A DNA stretch of 64,000 nucleotides from Mycoplasmoidaceae bacterium (GCA_024407855.1 JAKSVQ010000002.1:1-64000); one strand, 5' to 3'. Shown: positions 34,239-47,028, numbered from the stretch's first letter. A program made the numbers and translations. Notes: generated from the sequence alone by a model not told the origin.

Positions 34239-35162
34239 ATGAACGATACTATTCTTAATAGACTTTTGTCCCACATTCAATCAAAAGGGATAATTGTCTC
34301 TGATGTTAAACGATTGAACAAATATATTGTTAATGGTAATTACAATAGGGTAATGAAGCCATATTTGAAATTATTAGAAAATCAATCTTTTGGTAATTTA
34401 CAAATAACTACTGATGATTTATTAAATCTATATGAATTAGATAAGAAAATATCTATTTTATTCCTTGATCACTTACTTGAAATTGAAAAGAGATTAAATA
34501 CGCAAATAGCTTATATTATCGAAGATACATATCGTATTTATGATGGTTGTTTATTCTCTCGTGATAAAGATTTTTTAAAACATCAAATCTTTTCAAATTC
34601 TAGTAGTAGTTTATGTGGTGTTGGTTTTGATCAACTTGTAAACAAGATGACAAAATATGCACACATTAACCCTAATACAAATTCATATGAAAATGTTTCT
34701 AGAAACAATTTGTATTTAAAATGAAAAACATGTCCATTAGATGCATTATGTTTGACCTGAACATTCTCAACTACTGTTTTAGTTTATTTTGCTTTAAATG
34801 ATCAATTAAAGAAGAAAGTAGTAAAGTTCTTCCGTCTTTCACCAAATAAGGTTTCAGCTTTTGATGATTTGATCAATAACTTCTTATCATTAAGGAACTT
34901 AATCACTCATAACAATGTTATGTTTGTTAATATGTTGGATTTACAAGACCAACAAATGGTAAAAAACTATAATGATGTCTTTGGGGCAAAGAAGCAGTTC
35001 CTAGATTTCTATGACTTTGCAATCTTGCTTGAATACTTTAGCAATATCCCAACATTGTTTGAAGACTTAAAACGAACAGTAGAAATGTTTGACTTTAGTC
35101 CAAGATTGAAGATGATTATCAACCGTTTATTGATGGGCACTAAAGGATCTAACAATGAGTAA
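34239..35162 (+). CDS. Abi_2 (AbiD/AbiF-like) HEPN protein
   Basis: 307 residues. The N-terminal pattern ILNRLLSHIQSKGIIV...LNKYIVNGNYNRVMKPYLKLL, the middle helix LDHLLEIEKRLNTQIAYIIE, and the C-terminal LSLRNLITHNN fit the Abi_2 family of abortive-infection proteins. RNLITH is an R-x4-H HEPN RNase motif. Such proteins restrict phage in lactococci; activity here is inferred only. The start is 7 bases after the acyltransferase stop and the stop overlaps the Nudix gene in ATGAGTAA. Confidence 0.75.
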
Positions 35163-35724
35163 ATTGTTATACAAAACAAAATATTTATCTTTGTATAAAA
35201 CAAAGCAGGGTTTTATTTATGCACAACGTCGTGGACAAAATTCAACAGCTATTCTATGTTTTAAAAAAGTAAAGAATGATTATTTATTTTTAATCAGATA
35301 TCAACCATTGCCAGTTGTAAATACTGTTCCTCATTTAAAATGAGATGATTTATACGCTTGTCCAATAACTGGTTCAATTGAAGATAACCAATCACCATTA
35401 GATAATGCTATTTGTGAAATTTATGAAGAAGCAAATATTAAAGTTACTAAAAAGAATTTAGTAGCTGGTAGCTATTGTGTATCTTCAACACAAATGAATG
35501 AAACTGTATTTAACTTTCTATTTGACGTTACTAATTGTAAAACAGTTAAAAAGCATCAAGGCGATGGTTCAATTTTTGAGAATGTATCAGTTAATAAGTG
35601 GTTAACTTATAAACAAGTTAAGAAAATTCTTTTAAACGATAATCATCAAATTTATTTATCATCATTACAAACATGTTTAAACTTGTTTGAAACATATTAT
35701 GGGAAGATTAAGAACAAACACTAA
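35155..35724 (+). CDS. Nudix hydrolase
   Basis: 189 residues with one TGA-Trp. The Nudix box is recognisable but imperfect: GSIEDNQSPLDNAICEIYEE keeps the metal-binding E-x2-EE part, but the G-x5-E glutamate is Gln and the RE pair is Cys-Glu. The beta-sheet core around it is intact. ADP-ribose or NDP-sugar pyrophosphatase activity is plausible. Overlaps the Abi_2 gene by 8 bases and trmB by 26 bases. Confidence 0.82.
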
Positions 35725-36322
35725 AGCACCATTATTAATAAAATATTTTATTAATTATTGTGATTTAAATGATTTGCCTTTGAGTAAAAAAACTATCCAT
35801 ATGGAAATTGGAAGCGGCAAAGGAGATTTTTTAATTCAACTAGCCCAAACCAATCCAAACATTACATATATCGGCATTGAAAAATATTCAACAGTAATAT
35901 TAAAAGCATTAAAAAAGATTAAAAGAAACAATCTTAAATTAAATAATTTATATTTTTGCTGTGCTGATGCTAAAGATTTGGCTTTCAATAGAAAGATTGA
36001 TAAGCTATATTTAAACTTCTCTGATCCTTGACCAAAAAAACGTCATGCGAAAAGAAGATTGACATCTCCTAACTTCTTAGATTTATATAAGAAGATTTTA
36101 AAACCAAAGGCAATCATTGAATTTAAAACCGACAATGACGGACTATATCAATATAGTCTAGAAGTTTTACAATCAAAAAAAGACATTAAAGTCTTATATC
36201 ATACTTCAAACCTATATCAAAACTTAAAAAACAAATTTAATTGTGATAATGTTCAAACTGAATATGAAAAGAAATTTGTTACCCTAGGTAAAAACATTAA
36301 TAAGATTGTCTTTTCATTTTAA
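35699..36322 (+). CDS. trmB: tRNA (guanine-N7-)-methyltransferase
   Basis: 207 residues with one TGA-Trp at 36028. HMEIGSGKGDFLIQLAQ (SAM-binding), YIGIEKY, NFSDPWPKKRHAKRR and FKTDNDGLYQYSLE are TrmB signatures. Methylates G46 of the tRNA variable loop. The start MGRLRTN matches the family's RLR start better than the in-frame ATG 12 bases upstream. It begins within the end of the Nudix gene. Confidence 0.95.
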
Positions 36323-36336
36323 GTGCTTTATTAATT

Positions 36337-36359
36337 TATAATATTAATATAAGAAAGGA
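36337..36359 (+). promoter_or_regulatory. Promoter and ribosome-binding site of the 36366 gene
   Basis: TATAAT at 36337-36342 is followed by AGAAAGGA, 6 bases before the ATG. This gene has its own promoter with a short leader and a Shine-Dalgarno, unlike most first genes here. Confidence 0.5.
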
Positions 36360-36365
36360 CCATAT

Positions 36366-36851
36366 ATGGCAAACTCAACCGGAACATACAATAAAATGGC
36401 AAAATGATTTAAATGATCAAGTTTATTCATTTTGTTAATTCCAATTGCTAATGCAATACTTGAAATTACTGCATTAGTAATGTATCAACAACCAGACGGG
36501 CCAACTGTCTGAGCTGACACAATCGCTAAACTAGAAAAAGCTTATGTTATTCTAGTATACATTCTATTAGCATTATCAGTAGTATGAATAATTCTAAACA
36601 TTATTCTATTCTTAACTGCTGGTACTGTAAAAGAAAAAGCATCACCTACAGGAATTAGAATAGGATTATTCTTTTCATTCGTGCTAGTATTAGCACCTGA
36701 AATTTTAGCTCTAATCTTCTACTATATACCTGAAACACGACCAGATGAATTTGCAAAACAAATTTTATTGATCGTGATGCCAGCAATTGTAGCAATAGGT
36801 TATGTAGTTGGTTTCTGCTGCGCTAAAAAAGCGGTAAAGAACACTCTTTAA
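36366..36851 (+). CDS. Hypothetical four-helix membrane protein
   Basis: 161 residues with several TGA-Trp codons. Four hydrophobic segments (about residues 18-40, 58-80, 92-117 and 128-152) are linked by short loops; the C-terminus has CCAKKAVKN. No known motif. It stands alone between its own promoter and a bidirectional terminator. Confidence 0.72.
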
Positions 36852-36870
36852 TCTTAGATTAACGAATATA

Positions 36871-36898
36871 AAAAGATTGGGTCAAACCAATCTTTTTA
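36871..36898. terminator. Bidirectional terminator between the 36366 gene and miaB
   Basis: AAAAGATTGG (36871-36880) pairs with CCAATCTTTT (36887-36896) around a 6-base loop, with T runs on both strands. The miaB stop codon (36896-36898) begins at the last base of the stem. Confidence 0.85.
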
Positions 36899-38341
36899 TT
36901 TTATCATTTTACCATTTAAACTGAATAGACTTGAACCCGTAATTTTAACTTGAACAAAGTCACCGCATTTAGCCTTACCAGTAAAGTTAACTACCTTTCA
37001 ATTATGACTATAACCAGTTAGAGTTGTTGGGTCATTTTTGCTTGGACCATCAACTAAAACTTCTAATGTTTTACCAATGTATTTATTATTATTTCACTTT
37101 GAATATTTGCGCACCAATTTGTTCAATTTATCAAGACGTTTTTGCTTAGTTTCGTAGCTAATTTTATCAACTTCTGCAGCAGCAGGAGTGCCAACTCTTG
37201 GCGAGTAGATAAAAGTATAAGCATTATCAAATTTTACCTTCTTATAAAGCTTAATTGTTTGGTTAAAATCTTTTTCAGTCTCATTAGGAAAACCAACAAT
37301 TAAATCGGTTGAAATTGTACAATTTGGGATGGTTTTTCTAATTTGCTTAATGTAATTAAGATAAGTAGTAATTTTCATTCCACGATTCATTCTTTTTAGA
37401 ATAGTTTCTGAACCAGATTGAATTGGTAAATGGATGTATGCCATTAGGTTAGGATATTTAGCAATTATCTTAATGATTTCAGGGTTAAAATTTCATGGAT
37501 TGCTAGTAGCAAAACGGATGCGTTCAACACCTGTTTTTGCAACATCTTCTAATAAGTTAACAAAGAAATAATTCTTATTTAAATCGATACCATAAGAGTT
37601 AACATTTTGCCCTAACAAAGTGATATCTTTATAACCCTTTTTCTTTAGAAATAGAACTTCATTCAAGATATCATTTTTATCTCTTGAACGAATTGTTCCA
37701 CGAGTATATGGGACAATACAATATGAACAGAAATGATTGCAACCATACATGATATTCACTAGTGCTTTGTGTTTACTTTCACGATAATCAGGAAGGTTTT
37801 CTATTACATCCCCTTCATGACTATAAACACGAATTATTTGTCTTTTATATTTATAAACATTTTCAAGAATAGCAGGTAATTCATAGATGTTATGTGTACC
37901 ATGAATAAAGTTAATATTTCGGAAGAATTTTAAAACTTCTGGAATAGTTTTTTCTTGTTGTGGCATACAACCACATAAGCCAAAAACCAAGGTAGGTCTT
38001 TTCTTTTTTAAAGCTTTTAATGCACCTAGCATGCCAAAAGCCTTATCTTCAGCATTTTGTCTGATAGCACAGGTGTTTAAAATCACTAAATCAGCTTTCT
38101 TTCAATCATTTGATTGAATAAAGCCCATAGCTATTAAAATTCCTTTGATTGTTTCACTGTCTCTTTCATTAGCTTGACAGCCATATGTTCGAACAAAAAA
38201 TGTCTTATTTTTACCAAGAGTTTCTTGTTCTTTCGTTAAGGTGAATAAATTATTTAAATATTGAATTTGCTTACTACCACGATTTCTTGCTTTAGCAAGA
38301 CTTGGTAGAACATTTTCCAACTTTATAATTTTTTCCTTCAT
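36896..38341 (-). CDS. miaB: tRNA-2-methylthio-N6-dimethylallyladenosine synthase
   Basis: 481 residues with several TGA-Trp codons. The N-terminal UPF0004 domain (FVRTYGCQANERDSE, LNTCAIRQNAEDKAFG), the radical-SAM CxxxCxxC in GCNHFCSYCIVPYTRG, and a C-terminal TRAM domain identify MiaB rather than MtaB (second gene at 62712). Methylthiolates ms2i6A37 in tRNA using two Fe-S clusters. An N-terminal extension of about 45 residues precedes the domain. Confidence 0.94.
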
Positions 38342-38351
38342 ATTATTAATA

Positions 38352-38373
38352 TTTTATACTATAATCTATAAAA
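38352..38373. promoter_or_regulatory. Inverted repeat and -10 boxes between miaB and the lipoprotein gene
   Basis: TTTTATA (38352-38358) and TATAAAA (38367-38373) flank a plus-strand TATAAT at 38360-38365. The left arm read on the minus strand gives TATAAA, a possible miaB -10, 11 bases from its ATG. Short arms in AT-rich DNA make this tentative. Confidence 0.35.
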
Positions 38374-38382
38374 CATATTATT

Positions 38383-39348
38383 ATGAAAAAACTATCACTA
38401 TTGAAGAAAATAGGTTTAGGTACTGTTACAGCTATTTCTACTGCTGTTCCATTATCATTAATCACAAGTTGTGGCAATGTTAAAGGTATTCAAACAGCCT
38501 TTATTTCTGCTGATAATTTACATGCTTCATCTTTAGAAAAATTACAAACACAATCTATTGGTAGAGATGAAATTTTATTAGGATCAAAGAGATTCTTTGA
38601 TGGAAACTACTTCTTATTTGTTGGAAGCAATATTTTTCCATCTACTGCAGCTTTCTTCACTGGTGACAAAAGTGGCTATCCATCTGTTGATGTTGAAACA
38701 TGAAAAACTGATTATGCTACTAGCTCATTTTTAAGTATTGATGCAATGCGAGCATGTGGTAGTGGTAAAGTTAAAACCAATTTTGGTTTTGTTGCTTACA
38801 TTGATGACTTTGATTTAAAATTCTATGATAACAACAACCACCAAATTTGTATTTGTAATAGCGCAAGTAATCCTTGAGACATTAAGCAAAAAGTGGGCCC
38901 ATTTGATAAATGAACTGATGACCTAATTACTCAAACTAAAAAGTTCATGGACAAATTAAAAGATGAAGGGGCTAGATTACCTGATGGAACTTTAGTTGAT
39001 TATGAATGAGATGATGAATCTGTAACTAAAGATGACTACATTCGTCAAGACCAAAAAGCTAAAGATTATCGTGCTTTATGTCAAAGAGGATTAGACTTCT
39101 TCCCAACAACTGATGATCGTAAGATCACATTTGATACAGGTGACGGAAATACAAAGAGTTTAATGCTTATTTACAAAGATGGACGTTTACAAGAAATTGT
39201 AGATATTCCTGTTGATGCATATACTGGTACTGATGACAATTTTAAAGAAACTACAAACTTATTTGGTGCTATCAATAAGTATTACTGAATTGAAGAGGAA
39301 GATGATCCAGAACCAACTCCTCCAGAACCAGAACCAACACAATTATAA
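38383..39348 (+). CDS. Putative surface lipoprotein
   Basis: 321 residues with several TGA-Trp codons. A basic start, a hydrophobic stretch and the lipobox LITSC (Cys30) mark a lipoprotein. The mature part is acidic, with no family I recognise, and the end is Pro/Glu-rich (EPTPPEPEP). It has no Shine-Dalgarno. The stop overlaps the next start by one base, so it heads the transcript that leads into the ATP synthase genes. Confidence 0.78.
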
Positions 39349-39773
39349 TGACTAAAAAGAAACAAGAAATTTCTACAAAAATAACCAAAGTTACTTTGGT
39401 TATTTATTGTTTAATAATGGTTGTTACTTTAATAGCTTTTGTTATTATATCTGGACTATTAAAAGACTTTAGTTATTTATATGGTTTTTTGCTTTGTTTA
39501 GGACCAGGTTTAGCCTTTGTTTTTATTAGCTTTTTGTTACCAATTTCAAGCCTTGTTTCTGCTAAGGCAGGCAAGGGTGTTATTGCTCTTTATGTTATTG
39601 CCTATGTTTTGAAATATGCTGCCATTATTGGCATCCCATTTATTGGGCTAACTTTTCATGAACATTTTAACCGTTGAGTAATGCTAGGAACTACACTTGT
39701 TGCCCCTATAACTGTTATTATTAGTAAATTTATTTTTGCTAACATAGTTAGCAAAAGTGCTAAAAAAAGCTAA
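39348..39773 (+). CDS. AtpI-like membrane protein upstream of ATP synthase (MG406-type)
   Basis: 141 residues with four hydrophobic segments (about 16-36, 45-66, 75-98 and 110-130). No strong motif, but mycoplasma ATP synthase operons carry a small membrane protein of this kind just before atpB, in the place of AtpI, an assembly helper for the c ring. Function inferred from position only. Confidence 0.6.
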
Positions 39774-39793
39774 AAATAGTATAAAATTTGAGT

Positions 39794-40573
39794 ATGAGTG
39801 ATTGACAACCTCTTAGTATAAGACCACAAATATTTTCGATTGTTGTAGTAGCAGTCATCATTTTAATTTTTTGCTTGGTTTATTACAAAAAATCAAAAAA
39901 GCTAAAAGCTAACGAAGCCCCATCAGGTTATGTGTTAGCTGTTGAGGTTTATGTTTCATACTTTCGAACAATGATTCATGAAATATTAGGACCGAAGTTC
40001 GATAAGGTGACACCATTATTTCTCTTCATTTTCACATACATTCTTGTTTCAAACGTTATTGGTGTCTTTGGTCTTGAAAACCCAACTGGATCTTATACCG
40101 TTACTTTGTCAATGGCTTTAATTATGTACATTGGAGTATGAGTTGTTGGTTTTAAATTCCAAAAGCTTTCATACTTAAAAAACTTCTGTCTTAAGATTAA
40201 GACGAAAAAGGGTAAACAAATTCCAGTATTTATTAACCCACTAGAAGTTATGAGTAACATTGCCCCATTAATTTCAATGTCATTCCGTCTATGGGGTAAC
40301 ATTACTGCCGGATCAATCATCATTACATTGTGATTCTTCTTTACAAACTGAGTATGAAGAAATGTTCCAATTCTTGGAACAATCAACATTCTTGGTGGTT
40401 TGACAGGCGCACCAATTCGGGCATATTTCGATCTGTTGTCTGGTTTAATTCAAGCACTAGTATTTACAATGCTGACAATGGTATATTGGACATTGGCTAA
40501 AGGTGATGATGAACAAATAAATCCACGGGTTTCAGTTGTGGCTAACACTAACCCAATGCCTAATATAAAATAA
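39794..40573 (+). CDS. atpB: ATP synthase Fo subunit a
   Basis: 259 residues, five or six membrane segments. SFRLWGNITAGSIIITL holds the conserved essential Arg of the ion half-channel, and FDLLSGLIQALVFTMLTMVYW is the conserved C-terminal helix. With the c ring it forms the ion path. The start follows the MG406-type gene by 20 bases. Confidence 0.94.
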
Positions 40574-40605
40574 ATATATTAATATATAAATGAATAAAAA
40601 GTCAT

Positions 40606-40640
40606 AAAAAAATATATACTTAAAATGTATATATTTTTTT
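40606..40640 (+). promoter_or_regulatory. Hairpin between atpB and atpE
   Basis: A perfect 13-bp stem (A7 TATATA at 40606-40618 with TATATA T7 at 40628-40640) and a 9-base loop lie in the only sizeable gap of the ATP synthase operon, just before the strong AAAAGGAGAAAAAGT site of atpE. It resembles a weak terminator or an RNA processing/stability hairpin. Confidence 0.6.
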
Positions 40641-40655
40641 AAAAGGAGAAAAAGT

Positions 40656-40886
40656 ATGGATAGTGCATTTTTAGGTGCAGGTATTGCTGCCCTTGGTACA
40701 TTAGGTACTGCTATCGGTCAAGGTTATGCTGCTGGTAAGGCTGTTGAAGCTGTAGCTCGTAACCCAGAAGCTGAAAGCAAAATTAGAACGACACTAATCG
40801 TTGGTGACGCAATTGCTGAAACATCAGCAATTTACGCATTGATTATTGCGATTCTATTAATTTTCGTAGCTCCAGGACAAGCTTAG
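40656..40886 (+). CDS. atpE: ATP synthase Fo subunit c
   Basis: 76 residues, two helices. Helix 1 has [19 protein letters not shown]; helix 2 has [17 protein letters not shown] with the ion-binding Glu55. Gln22, Glu55, Thr56 and Tyr60 match the positions of Na+ ligands in Na+-translocating c rings (spacing Q to E of 33, E to Y of 5), so Na+ coupling is possible. The very strong GGAG ribosome-binding site fits the need for many copies per complex. Confidence 0.94.
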   Translation: MDSAFLGAGIAALGTLGTAIGQGYAAGKAVEAVARNPEAESKIRTTLIVGDAIAETSAIYALIIAILLIFVAPGQA

Positions 40887-40895
40887 GAGTTAATG

Positions 40896-41513
40896 ATGGA
40901 AGTACAAAATTCAAAAACTAAAAGATCTTTAGTGGTATGCCTTATCGTAACGATAAGTGTTTTACCATTTTTGTTGACTTTAAGTTCTTGCAACCCTGGT
41001 ATTGAAGTTGTTGAAAATTTACTTCCAAATCTATGAGTTTTCTTAACTCATATTATTGCAGCAGTAATCTTAGTTGTTGTAATGACTTGATTGGTTTGAA
41101 AACCAACTAAGAACGCATTACAAAAACGTCATGATTACATTGCAAAAGAAATTGCTGATGCTCAAACAGCTAAAGAAGCTGCAACCATTGAACTTAATGA
41201 AGCAAATCAATTAAAAGTCAATGCGATGAGTCAAGCAATGTCAATCACAACTGAAGCAAAAGCTGAAGCTTTTACAATCATTGAAAAAGCAAGATTGGAA
41301 GCTAAGCAAACTGCAAATAAGATTGTGACTGATGCAAAAGAAGATGTTGAAAAACAAAAGCGTGATGCTAAAGCAAACGCACAAGATAACATCATTAACA
41401 TTGCCTTTAATGTTGCGGAAACTGTTTTAAACAAACAAGTAAACCAACAAGACAAAGACAAATATGTTGATGATTTGTTAAAAACAATTGAGGAAGATCT
41501 AAAAGATAAATAA
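40896..41513 (+). CDS. atpF: ATP synthase Fo subunit b, lipoprotein form
   Basis: 205 residues. An N-terminal signal ending in the lipobox LTLSSC comes before the usual membrane anchor (LPNLWVFLTHIIAAVILVVV) and a long charged coiled coil (EAKAEAFTIIEKARLEAKQT). Lipoprotein b subunits are known in mycoplasmas. The ATG at 40896 is better spaced from AGGAG than the ATG at 40893. Ends in a TAATG overlap with atpH. Confidence 0.92.
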
Positions 41514-42061
41514 TGCAGGCTGCTAATCAAGTGTTGTCTTATGCAAATGCAATCTTTGGGATTGCAAAAGATAAACCAACACAAGAAAAATACTATATGC
41601 AAATTGCGGCATTGGATTCAATGAATGTAACCAATCCTGATTTTTATCGTATATTAGCAAGCCGATTTATTGATAAACAAGAACGTAAAGATCTTGCCAT
41701 GACCGTTCTAACTGGTTATGGTTTTGAACAAAAAGTAATATATTGAGTGTGAACCATTATTGATAATAATGCTTATCACAAATTCCACTATATTGCAATG
41801 CTTTGTCGAGAATTGTATCACGACTTATTCAACATTACTCGTGTGAAGATAACTTCTGCTAACGAGTTAAGTGAACACAACATAGATAAGATCAAAGATT
41901 TCTTTGAAAAGAAGTTAAATCGAAAGATTGACGTTGAATGACACATTAAACCAGACTTAATTGGTGGTTTAAGAATTCAAGTAAACAACAAGACATATAA
42001 CAACACATTCAAATCTAAATTAGATTTATTAAAGAAAGAATTAGTTTCTAGAAGGGATTAA
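41513..42061 (+). CDS. atpH: ATP synthase F1 subunit delta
   Basis: 182 residues with TGA-Trp codons. Weakly conserved as usual, but the start [15 protein letters not shown] and the C-terminal [18 protein letters not shown] are delta signatures. It links F1 to the b stalk. Overlaps the atpF stop by one base and ends 2 bases before atpA. Confidence 0.92.
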
Positions 42062-42063
42062 TT

Positions 42064-43620
42064 ATGGCAACTAAAACAGATTCATTTGCTGCGTTAATAA
42101 AAGCAAAGATAGAAAAATACTCAACTAAGATTAAGCAAGACGAGGTTGGACGAGTAATATCCGTTGGTGACGGTATTGCTTTAGTATCCGGTCTTGAAAA
42201 AGCAATGCTTAATGAATTAGTTGTTTTTGAAAATGGTACCAAAGGTATGATTCTAAACCTTGAAGCAGAAACGCTTGGTATTGTTTTATTAGGTAAGTAT
42301 GACAACATTGCTGAAAACTCACTTGTTAGTCGTACTGACAAAGTTGTCTCTGTCCCTGTTGGTGACCAATTATTAGGTCGTGTTGTTGATGCAATTGGAC
42401 AACCAATTGATGGCAAGGGTGCAATTGATTCAAAAGAGCTAATGCCAATTGAAAAGATTGCTCCTGGTGTTATTACTCGTCAATCAGTTGATGCTCCACT
42501 TGAAACAGGAATCTTATCAATTGATTCAATGTTTCCAATTGGAAAAGGTCAAAGAGAATTGATCATTGGAGATAGACAAACAGGAAAAACAACAATTGCT
42601 ATTGATACTATTCTTAACCAAAAAGGTAAGAAAGTTAAATGTGTATATGTAGCAATTGGTCAAAAACGTTCAAGTGTAGTACACATTCATGATGTACTAG
42701 AAAAAGAAGGAGCAATGGAATATACAACTATTGTTTCTTCTACTGCCGGAGAATTACCAGCCTTAATCTATTTAGCACCATATACAGGTATTACAATTGC
42801 TGAATACTGATTAAGTAAAGGAGAAGATGTTCTTATTGTTTATGATGACTTATCTAAACATGCTGTAAGTTATCGTACAATCTCTCTACTATTAAGAAGA
42901 CCACCAGGCCGTGAAGCTTATCCTGGTGACGTCTTCTATCTACACTCTAGATTACTTGAACGAGCTGGTAGAATGAACAAAGAAAATGGTAATGGTTCAA
43001 TTACTGCCTTACCAATTATTGAAACACAAGCTGGTGATATCTCAGCTTATATTCCAACTAACGTTATTTCAATTACTGATGGACAATTGTTTATGATGAC
43101 AAGTATGTTCAATGCCGGACAACGTCCAGCCATTGACCCAGGTCTATCAGTATCCCGTGTTGGATCAGCTGCCCAAAGAGGTTATGTAAAACAAACTGCA
43201 AGCAGTTTAAAACTTGAACTTGCACAATTTGCCGAATTATCTGCTTTTAGCCAATTTGGTTCAGATCTAGATAAAGAAACAAAAGATATTATTGAACATG
43301 GTAAGCGAATTATGGAAATGATCAAACAACCAGAAAACTCACCATATTCACAACTTGAAGAAACTGTTTTGTTATTTGCTATTAAGTACCACTTTATTAA
43401 ATGGGTACCAATTAACCAAATAACAAACTTCAAGAAAGAAGTAGTTAAACATTTTGGTTCATCTAAGCTATTACCGGAATTACAAAAAGCTGGTAAGTTT
43501 GATGATAAACTAATTGAAAAGTTTAAAGCAGAATTCAAAGAATTCATGCTTGAATTCATTGAAGGATTACCAGACTACAAAGCTGAAAAGTTTGGTGATA
43601 TTAAGGAATTAAAGAGATAG
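42064..43620 (+). CDS. atpA: ATP synthase F1 subunit alpha
   Basis: 518 residues. Walker [29 protein letters not shown] and the signature [17 protein letters not shown]. Non-catalytic nucleotide-binding subunit of the F1 hexamer. One TGA-Trp at 42808 splits the frame if read with the standard code. AGAAGGGAT precedes the start. Confidence 0.97.
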
Positions 43621-43624
43621 GTAT

Positions 43625-45933
<2,309 letters not shown>

Positions 45934-45935
45934 TT

Positions 45936-46343
45936 ATGGCAAAAGAGTTCAGACTACACATATCAACTCCAACAAAGGTTTGCATTGACAAGCAAGCTAT
46001 TTTGGTGACAATGCCAACCGCAAATGGTTATGTTGGTATTTTGCCTGAACATGCAAGAATCTGTGGTGCCATTACTCCAGGATATATGTACATTACATAT
46101 GCATCAGGAGAAAAACAAGTTGGCTTAATTAACTACGGTGTTTACTATTTCAAAGAAAACAAATTAGTTATTCTATCTGACTTCTTTGAATTTGACCGTG
46201 GTATTAATGAAAACGCTTTGGAAGCAATTCGTTTAAGAATAGAAGAAGAAAGTAAAAAGGTTCAACTATCTGAACGAGCTGTCCATGCTTTGAACTCTTA
46301 TATGAAGATGGTTAGTGCCAAGGCAAAAGAAAATAAAAAATAG
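45936..46343 (+). CDS. atpC: ATP synthase F1 subunit epsilon
   Basis: 135 residues. FRLHISTPTKVCIDKQAILV and TANGYVGILPEHARICGAI match the epsilon beta sandwich; the C-terminal helical hairpin ends AKENKK. It follows atpD by 2 bases and closes the operon. The final AAA AAA TAG is part of the shared terminator. Confidence 0.95.
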   Translation: MAKEFRLHISTPTKVCIDKQAILVTMPTANGYVGILPEHARICGAITPGYMYITYASGEKQVGLINYGVYYFKENKLVILSDFFEFDRGINENALEAIRLRIEEESKKVQLSERAVHALNSYMKMVSAKAKENKK

Positions 46344-46359
46344 GCACTGCCTATTTTTT
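46335..46359. terminator. Bidirectional terminator shared by atpC and the MBL hydrolase gene
   Basis: AAAAAATAGGC (46335-46345) pairs with GCCTATTTTTT (46349-46359) around a 3-base loop. The stem holds the TAG of atpC and, on the other strand, the TAG of the MBL gene, with T runs both ways. Confidence 0.88.
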
Positions 46360-46992
46360 TATTATTTCTTGCACAATGAAGTTATCACGTTGAATCTGTT
46401 TGAATGTGCCTCATTTATTATGACCAGGTAAGATTAAATTTTCTTCTTTTAACTCTTTCCATAATCGATTTAAAGATTTAACCATATCGATTGGATTAGA
46501 ATTACCTAAATCTGTTCGACCATAACTATTGTAGAACAATGTATCACCAACAAAGATTCAATTCTTATATTTGTAAACAACTGAACCAGCGGAATGACCA
46601 GGTGTATGTAAAACTTCAAATTCAAAGTTATTAATAAGAATTTTATTCTTATTAAATCAATGAATATTTTTTGCAAAATCTTTCATTCTTAAATCAGCTA
46701 AATTATCATAACGATATTTACTATAAGTTAGCTTATCACCTTCATGTAAATATACTGGACAATTTCATTTATCAATTATTGCTGCAGTATCAAAACAATG
46801 ATCAAAGTGAGCATGAGTTAGTAAAACCGCTACCACTTTTGTATCTTGTGGGATGGCAGCAATAACTTCATTGCCACTAAAACTTGGATCAATAACAATT
46901 GCTTCTTTTCCATTAAAAATAATGTATGTATTATTGTCCATATATTGTGATGTAATACATACTAAATTTGGTTCAATTACTGTTTTGCTCAT
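46351..46992 (-). CDS. Metallo-beta-lactamase-fold hydrolase (glyoxalase II-like)
   Basis: 213 residues with TGA-Trp codons. THAHFDHCFD is the H-x-H-x-DH metal motif, HTPGHSAGS holds the next His, FVGDTLF the bridging Asp and LPGHN the last His. The group includes hydroxyacylglutathione hydrolases and related thioesterases; the substrate is not clear. Starts 10 bases from a minus-strand TATAAT, with no Shine-Dalgarno, in the palindromic divergent promoter with dnaX. Confidence 0.88.
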
Positions 46993-46998
46993 AATGTT

Positions 46999-47028
46999 TA
47001 ATATTATATAAATATTTATATAATATTA
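46999..47028. promoter_or_regulatory. 30-bp perfect palindrome forming a divergent promoter for the MBL gene and dnaX
   Basis: Arms of 15 bp (TAATATTATATAAAT and its exact complement) meet without a spacer. Minus-strand TATAAT is at 47003-47008, 10 bases from the MBL ATG; plus-strand TATAAT is at 47019-47024, 9 bases from the dnaX ATG. The whole intergenic gap is only 41 bases and neither gene has a Shine-Dalgarno. Confidence 0.7.
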
